Positions 59,583-64,000 of a DNA stretch of 64,000 nucleotides are shown piece by piece; positions within the stretch are counted from its first letter, which is position 1; each line of letters starts with the position of its first letter. The stretch comes from UBA2658 sp964617335 (GTDB lineage Bacteria > Bacillota > Clostridia > Oscillospirales > Oscillospiraceae), in assembly GCA_964617335.1 (NCBI GenBank), contig CAZTXG010000001.1:124001-188000 (forward strand), written 5' to 3'. Position numbers and translations under genes: made by a program. The notes below the pieces were generated by a model. The model had not been told where the DNA came from, did not search any database, and saw only the letters and a list, made by a program, of their open reading frames with translations.

Positions 59583-59603
59583 AGAAAAATATTCTATTTA
59601 TAG

Positions 59604-59632
59604 ATTTTAGTCTAATTTACATCAAAATGCAA
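59604..59632 (-). promoter_or_regulatory. promoter of the V-ATPase operon
   Basis: TTGCAT (59627-59632), 17 bp, TAAAAT (59604-59609) on the minus strand, about 120 bases before the first gene. Confidence 0.6.
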
Positions 59633-59823
59633 GCATCATCTCATACAAAAAAATTGCCTTTAAACTAAATCGGCAAATCCTATAAATATATTCCCCCCTG
59701 TCACCTTATGCTTAGTGTTTAAGTTTTTTATAAGCAAAACACCACTTGCCATAGAAGGCATCATAATATATAATATTTTAGCAATTGTATGCCCCAGATA
59801 AAATTAACAAAGGAAGGTTCAAT

Positions 59824-60708
59824 ATGTCTGATATAATATATAAACGCAGACTAGGCGACAGGAAAGAGGGACGGCTTTTACGCTCTTACCCCGCCTATAA
59901 TAAATTCACGCCTTTCGTAATGAAGCAGTCTAATGATGCCTGCAACTATTTTGAAGATAGCATAGAGGTAACGGAAGTTGACCGCTGGCTTAAAGAAAAA
60001 AGAGCCCAGGGCTATAAAGGTCTTGGCATTATGCATCTTTTTCTTGCTGCCTATGTGCGCACCGTTGCCTTCCGTCCGGGTTTAAACCGCTTTGTTTCAG
60101 GTCAGCGCATATACGCGAGACATAACATTGAGGTTGTCATGACCGTTAAGCGCTCTATGACCGACGATTCGGAAGAAACCTCCATCAAGGCTTTCTTCTC
60201 CCCCTCCGATACAATTTTTGATATCTACAGAAAGATAAATGAAAAGATAGACGAGGTCAAGGCCAATGATGACGGGAGCGGAGCAGACAAGTTTGCCGAA
60301 ACAGTTATAAAGCTGCCAAGGTTTATTCTTAATTCTCTTATAGCCTCTCTCAAAGCTCTTGATTATTTTGGCTGGGTGCCCCAGTCTCTTTTGGATATAA
60401 GCCCCTTCCACGGTTCCATGATAATAACAGACCTTGGCTCTCTTGGTATCCCGCCTGTATACCACCATATATATAACTTCGGCAACCTGCCTCTTTTTAT
60501 TGCCTTTGGAGCAAAGCGCCGTGTTATCGAGCTTGACAGCTCAGGTCAGCCGGTGTCCAGAAAGTATATAGATTTCAAGGCAACCATAGACGAGAGGATT
60601 TGCGACGGCTTTTATATGGCCTCTTCTTTTAAATACATTAAACATTTCCTAAGGAATCCCAGCCTTCTGGAGACCCCCCCTGAAAGAATTGAGCAAGATA
60701 TTTTCTGA
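59824..60708 (+). CDS. E2-type acyltransferase-like protein lacking the catalytic His
   Basis: 294 residues behind GGAAGGTTC. It resembles the catalytic domain of 2-oxoacid dehydrogenase E2/chloramphenicol acetyltransferase folds: L-F-L-A-A-Y-V-R-T-V-A-F-R-P-G-L-N-R-F, I-T-D-L-G-S-L-G-I-P-P-V-Y, and K-A-T-I-D-E-R-I-C-D-G-F near 258-269. The E2 active site D-H-R-x-x-D-G reads D-E-R-I-C-D-G, so the catalytic His is Glu. No lipoyl or E1-binding domain is present. It may bind rather than transfer acyl groups. Single gene. Confidence 0.82.
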   Translation: MSDIIYKRRLGDRKEGRLLRSYPAYNKFTPFVMKQSNDACNYFEDSIEVTEVDRWLKEKRAQGYKGLGIMHLFLAAYVRTVAFRPGLNRFVSGQRIYARHNIEVVMTVKRSMTDDSEETSIKAFFSPSDTIFDIYRKINEKIDEVKANDDGSGADKFAETVIKLPRFILNSLIASLKALDYFGWVPQSLLDISPFHGSMIITDLGSLGIPPVYHHIYNFGNLPLFIAFGAKRRVIELDSSGQPVSRKYIDFKATIDERICDGFYMASSFKYIKHFLRNPSLLETPPERIEQDIF

Positions 60709-60712
60709 TAGC

Positions 60713-60755
60713 AAAAAGCGGTACGGCTTTAAGTTCTGCCGTACCGCTTTTATTC
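60713..60755. terminator. bidirectional terminator
   Basis: AAAAGCGGTACGGC (60714-60727) and GCCGTACCGCTTTT (60738-60751) with 10-base loop between convergent genes. Confidence 0.92.
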
Positions 60756-60772
60756 TGTTTAATATAGTTTAG

Positions 60773-61360
60773 CTATGCGTAAAGACTTACATTGCGGCTG
60801 TAACAAAAATATGTCCAGCCCAGATGACTGTCGTATACCGCTGTATGTGTGCCTCCGCCCTGCCTGAAGTTTGCCTGAAACACCACCGAAGGCTCCATAA
60901 GCCTTTCGCCGTTAAACAGGCGCATTGCCGCTAATACGCAGCGCTCCGTTGGTATAAGATTATTAAAATATCTGCTGTTTGCCCCGTAATACTGGCCGGG
61001 CTGTTCAAGCACTTCTTTTATTGTATTCGGAAATTCGGGACTTGCAACGCGATTAAATACCACTTCTCCCACGCACATTTTCCAATCGTCGTCCAGCCAG
61101 ACGGAGCCGGCCTCGGCGTAAATAATCTTTGATATCAGCATAAGCTCGTCAAATTTTATCTCGGGCACAATAATGCCCAAATCCGCGATTTTTTCATTTC
61201 TTGCAAGCTCCGCTGCGGAGCCGGTCTCATAATCGCCATGGGTCGCAGCTTCTATCATCAGGGCCGAGTAATCGATATCGGGATCATAGTCGGCATAAGC
61301 CGGCGCCGAAATCGCCAGGACCAGCAAGATAGCAGGCAATATGATAAATAGCTTTTTCAT
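60773..61360 (-). CDS. SleB/CwlJ-type cell wall hydrolase
   Basis: 195 residues behind GGAGGTAAATCC. Signal peptide 1-23 (I-I-L-P-A-I-L-L-V-L-A-I-S-A-P-A-Y-A). The hydrolase domain starts near 75: I-S-K-I-I-Y-A-E-A-G-S-V-W (catalytic Glu in A-E-A), V-G-E-V-V-F-N-R-V-A-S-P-E-F-P-N-T-I, and Q-A-N-F-R-Q-G-G. This family contains spore cortex-lytic enzymes. Whether it acts on spores or on growing wall cannot be read. The -10 box of its likely promoter (61442-61447) lies inside a GTGCT/AGCAC palindrome. Confidence 0.9.
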   Translation of the reverse strand: MKKLFIILPAILLVLAISAPAYADYDPDIDYSALMIEAATHGDYETGSAAELARNEKIADLGIIVPEIKFDELMLISKIIYAEAGSVWLDDDWKMCVGEVVFNRVASPEFPNTIKEVLEQPGQYYGANSRYFNNLIPTERCVLAAMRLFNGERLMEPSVVFQANFRQGGGTHTAVYDSHLGWTYFCYSRNVSLYA

Positions 61361-61630
61361 GGATTTACCTCCAAACTTGTTTCTTCCTTTTCAAGAGGAC
61401 AAAATGGTTTCTTCAGCGGCAGCATCTTGGGGACTTGTGCTATTATAAGCACGGCGCCCAGAAAAATATTGTCGCTTCACGTTTGTAACAAAACGCAAGT
61501 TTTACCACAAATTTTGCATTTTGTTCAACTAACCCACCAGATACGTTTTTTGATGGTTTTTTTGCTAATTCTGTCCCACTTTTTTGTTTTTTTGAGTGGT
61601 TTCCAACAAGTCTAGTGGCTATAATAGCAA

Positions 61631-61654
61631 AATGCTTGACTGAAATCAAGCATT
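61631..61654. repeat. 9-bp hairpin in an otherwise empty 61361-61915 region
   Basis: AATGCTTGA (61631-61639) and TCAAGCATT (61646-61654), 6-base loop. No gene, riboswitch or T-run recognised; the region is AT-rich. Confidence 0.45.
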
Positions 61655-61810
61655 GTCACATTTTTAACGTAAACTTTAGTAATATTATTGCAGACTTTTG
61701 TTACTATTTTGTTCTTTCTTAGTAACTATTCGCTCTTTTTGCAAGTTTTCCTGCTGAAATAAATTTTCTAGCCTTTAGTTAAATCCAAGTTTCGACATAA
61801 AAATAGGCAT

Positions 61811-61839
61811 AAAAAAGCACCCTTTTTATGGGCACTTTT
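61811..61839 (-). terminator. terminator of the thioesterase gene
   Basis: AAAAGCACCC (61813-61822) and GGGCACTTTT (61830-61839) with two G-U pairs read leftward, followed by a T6 run (A at 61811-61816). Confidence 0.75.
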
Positions 61840-61915
61840 AAAATTTGGCCTTATATTTCCAAGGCCGTTCATATCTATATTAAATGTATAACAGGTTTTT
61901 TATTCCCCTTTAGTC

Positions 61916-62659
61916 TTAAAATCCAAACTCCAGACCAAAATGCGGCAAGGAGCCGATTTTACCTTGAATTATATATCCGCCCTTTTCTTCAGAACCGTAA
62001 ATATCCATAGACTCGCCTAGTTTTGTCTCCATATTAAAATTTATATCCAACCTTTTCGGCGGTGTTAATATAAATTTCTCCGGCAGAAAATCTGTTGCAA
62101 TCCTTCCATAAACAGCGTTGTTAACATGACCGTTTCCATCTATATCCGAATAATAAACCGACCTTTGTCCAAGAAGGGCAGCTTCTCCCCTTGGTCTTAT
62201 TCTTTTACAGGCAGCACAGGGGGCATGGTTCGTGTTTTCCGCCGGAAGCCCGCCATAAAGCTCCATGGGTCTTAATATCTCTCTTGTAGATATTTTCACT
62301 AAAAGCCAGCAGCTTGTTCCTGCCGCCATAAGGGCCCCTTGGGTATCACGCATTTCATAATCCCTATGAAAAAAAGGACCCTTTGCACCCTTTTCCCAGG
62401 TGCTTAAACAAACTGTTTGGGTGTGGCGGGGCCACTCATTAAACTCTATGGCCAGACGGGATAGCAAAAAAGCCTGGTCTTGCTGCTCTAAAAAAGAGTG
62501 GCCCAAGCCTCTGACTTCATAATCTTCTCCGGAAGTTTCGGAAAAAAGCTTCATAATAGCGTAGACACTTGCCCTTTTGTTAAGGTCACAGTCTCCAAAG
62601 CGAAAGGTAAAGTTTCTTTTATATCTGCCGCCTTTACGGTCTGAGTCATGTAATTTCAT
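61916..62659 (-). CDS. acyl-ACP thioesterase, FatA/FatB-like
   Basis: 247 residues from the ATG nine bases after CGGAG (M-K-L-H-D-S-D-R-K-G-G); starts further up lack a site. Two hot-dog domains. The first has F-R-F-G-D-C-D-L-N-K-R-A-S-V; the second has V-Y-Y-S-D-I-D-G-N-G-H-V-N-N-A-V-Y with the catalytic Asp/Asn/His cluster. It releases fatty acids from acyl carrier protein. Single gene ahead of pta on the other strand. Confidence 0.88.
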   Translation of the reverse strand: MKLHDSDRKGGRYKRNFTFRFGDCDLNKRASVYAIMKLFSETSGEDYEVRGLGHSFLEQQDQAFLLSRLAIEFNEWPRHTQTVCLSTWEKGAKGPFFHRDYEMRDTQGALMAAGTSCWLLVKISTREILRPMELYGGLPAENTNHAPCAACKRIRPRGEAALLGQRSVYYSDIDGNGHVNNAVYGRIATDFLPEKFILTPPKRLDINFNMETKLGESMDIYGSEEKGGYIIQGKIGSLPHFGLEFGF

Positions 62660-62826
62660 AAAATACATCTCCGTTTTAATACCTTTGGAGCAATCTTTTC
62701 TTCCTGGGGGCAGGTTTTTTGTCTCCGCGGCATTCTTTATAGTTATAAAAGTATAATACATTCAGCGGCAAAGCTCAATAGAAGGCAAATATTTTAAAAA
62801 ATTGCCGGATTAGCCTGCCTTAGAGT

Positions 62827-62854
62827 TTGATTTTTACCGTAAAAGGTGTATAAT
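62827..62854 (+). promoter_or_regulatory. promoter of pta
   Basis: TTGATT (62827-62832), 16 bp, TATAAT (62849-62854), 33 bases before the ATG. Confidence 0.75.
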
Positions 62855-62887
62855 ACTCAAAGTTAGATTACATTTGGAGGAATATTT

Positions 62888-63886
62888 ATGCTAACCAAAA
62901 TTCTTAATACCCTTAAAGAAAACCGCAGGAAAATCGTTTTTACCGAAGGCGAGGACCCGCGCATTCTACAGGCTGCCAGCCGTCTGGTTTCAGAAGATAT
63001 TATGGACGTTATTCTTTGCGGCAAACCCGAGAACATCAAAAAAGCAGCGGCTGACGCCGGCTTTAAGCTTGATAAAATCAAGATAGTTGACCCGGAAAAC
63101 TTTTCCGCCATGGACGAAATGGTAAATGCTATGGTCGAGCTTCGCAAGGGAAAGATGAGCGCCGACGAGTGCCGGGAGGCATTGAAAAAGTCCAACTATT
63201 TCGGAACCATGCTGGTAAAGCTTGGCGTTGCTGATGGTCTTCTGGGCGGAGCTACATACTCCACGGCAGACACTGTCCGTCCTGCACTCCAGATTATAAA
63301 AACAAAGCCCGGTGCCCATCTTGTAAGCTCCTGCTTTATCTTAAGCCGCGGGGACGAGCGCATAGCAATGGGTGACTGCGCCATAAACATTGACTACCCC
63401 GACTCTGTGGATAAAGAAGGCAATGTAACCCTTAAAGGCAGCGATAAACTTGCGGAAGTTGCTGTTGAAACCGCACGCACCGCCTCACTTTTCGGCATTG
63501 AGCCCAAGGTTGCCCTCCTTAGCTTTTCCACCAAGGGCAGCGGTAAGGGCGCCACAGTCCAGCTCTCCCGTGACGCTGCTGAAAAGGCAAAGCAGCTTGC
63601 TCCCGACCTTGCCATAGACGGTGAATTGCAGTTTGATGCTGCCGTTTCCCCCGAAGTTGCCGCCGCAAAATGCAAGGGCTCCCCTGTTGCAGGTCAGGCC
63701 AACACCTTCATTTTCCCCAGCATAGAATCCGGCAACATAGGATACAAAATCGCCCAGAGACTTGGAGGATTTGAAGCCTACGGCCCTATTCTTCAGGGAC
63801 TTAACGCACCTATAAACGACTTAAGCCGCGGCTGCAGCGCTGACGAGGTTTACACCATGGCCATAATCACCATGGGTCTTAAGTAA
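62888..63886 (+). CDS. pta: phosphate acetyltransferase
   Basis: 332 residues, the short Pta form, behind TTGGAGGAAT. Motifs: I-V-F-T-E-G-E-D-P-R-I-L-Q-A-A, A-D-G-L-L-G-G-A-T-Y-S-T-A-D-T-V-R-P-A-L, L-S-F-S-T-K-G-S-G-K-G and F-P-S-I-E-S-G-N-I-G-Y-K. It converts acetyl-CoA to acetyl phosphate for ATP generation or signalling. A new promoter follows, so the next gene (often ackA) is separately transcribed outside the window. Confidence 0.96.
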   Translation: MLTKILNTLKENRRKIVFTEGEDPRILQAASRLVSEDIMDVILCGKPENIKKAAADAGFKLDKIKIVDPENFSAMDEMVNAMVELRKGKMSADECREALKKSNYFGTMLVKLGVADGLLGGATYSTADTVRPALQIIKTKPGAHLVSSCFILSRGDERIAMGDCAINIDYPDSVDKEGNVTLKGSDKLAEVAVETARTASLFGIEPKVALLSFSTKGSGKGATVQLSRDAAEKAKQLAPDLAIDGELQFDAAVSPEVAAAKCKGSPVAGQANTFIFPSIESGNIGYKIAQRLGGFEAYGPILQGLNAPINDLSRGCSADEVYTMAIITMGLK

Positions 63887-63928
63887 GTTTTTCAAAGCTC
63901 TTTTAAGTCTGTGAAATCTCGGTTTTTC

Positions 63929-63956
63929 TTGACAAATCTAATGTTTTATGTATAAT
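63929..63956 (+). promoter_or_regulatory. promoter of a gene beyond the window
   Basis: TTGACA (63929-63934), 16 bp, TATAAT (63951-63956). An inverted repeat AGGATAGC (63957-63964) / GCTATCCT (63981-63988) starts right after the -10 box. Confidence 0.8.
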
Positions 63957-64000
63957 AGGATAGCTTGTCTTAAACGGCAGGCTATCCTTGCTCACTTTAT

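Overview
The window reads as chromosome of a strictly anaerobic, low-to-mid GC Gram-positive of the class Clostridia, most like the Oscillospiraceae and relatives. This is an inference from gene content: Rex with [FeFe]-hydrogenase-type proteins, many ferredoxin-like Fe-S proteins, a Na+-type V-ATPase in the Enterococcus gene order, SLH-anchored surface proteins, a large Firmicute-type SRP RNA next to dnaX, strong AGGAGG ribosome sites and frequent TTG/GTG starts. No rRNA, phage, insertion sequence or CRISPR array was found. Nearly all of it looks like ordinary core chromosome.

Region by region. 1-6 kb: the end of a GNAT acetyltransferase, then one operon of Rex, a 2Fe-2S ferredoxin, a PAS-containing sensory [FeFe]-hydrogenase-like protein, a SpoIIE-type phosphatase and a second (group B-like) [FeFe] hydrogenase. 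A 21-bp perfect palindrome sits on its promoter. 6-10.7 kb: a Tim44-like membrane protein, an HTH/S24 repressor, ybaB-dnaX-SRP RNA read leftward, and tRNA-Ala(CGC). dnaX has no canonical start codon and appears to begin at AUA. 10.9-13.1 kb: two ferredoxin-fused flavoproteins divergent from a TetR regulator, sharing one operator. 13.4-20.3 kb: a DUF5058-like membrane protein, a second membrane protein and a membrane-anchored M20 peptidase; a short rubredoxin; an MFS carrier with two small membrane proteins; a half-size DMT carrier; and a CwlO-like NlpC/P60 hydrolase. 20.5-24.6 kb: hypA plus an 897-residue Fe-S/FAD oxidoreductase, divergent from a LysR regulator. 24.8-27.6 kb: a Nudix/MazG-like/unknown trio convergent with a phosphate permease (Pit plus DUF47). 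28-34 kb: an LRR-FN3-SLH surface protein, a lipoprotein, a DUF2249 fusion, and a three-gene cassette of unknown function whose first gene is frameshifted in an A8 tract; then tRNA-Pro(UGG). 34-38 kb: trmB-xth-dus-ECF sigma-anti-sigma. 38-44.8 kb: nadA, a COG2509-like flavoprotein, a DUF1002 protein, a Na+/alanine symporter, and rplJ-rplL with an L10 leader. 44.9-50.8 kb: an SLH phosphodiester glycosidase and a two-component operon (DUF4342, response regulator, kinase, uracil-DNA glycosylase) with 11-bp direct repeats at its promoter. 50.9-59.5 kb: the V-ATPase operon. 59.8-64 kb: an E2-like acyltransferase lacking the catalytic His, a SleB-like hydrolase, an acyl-ACP thioesterase and pta, with a promoter leading out of the window.

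The metabolic picture is fermentative. Hydrogenases under redox control (Rex) would dispose of electrons and pta would make acetyl phosphate. The V-ATPase carries all four side-chain Na+ ligands of NtpK and would use ATP to maintain a sodium gradient that the alanine symporter can spend. Best candidates for undescribed biology: the 31.8-33.7 kb cassette, the AUA start and A8 tract of dnaX, the transporter/M20 triad, and the hydrogenase/phosphatase sensory operon.
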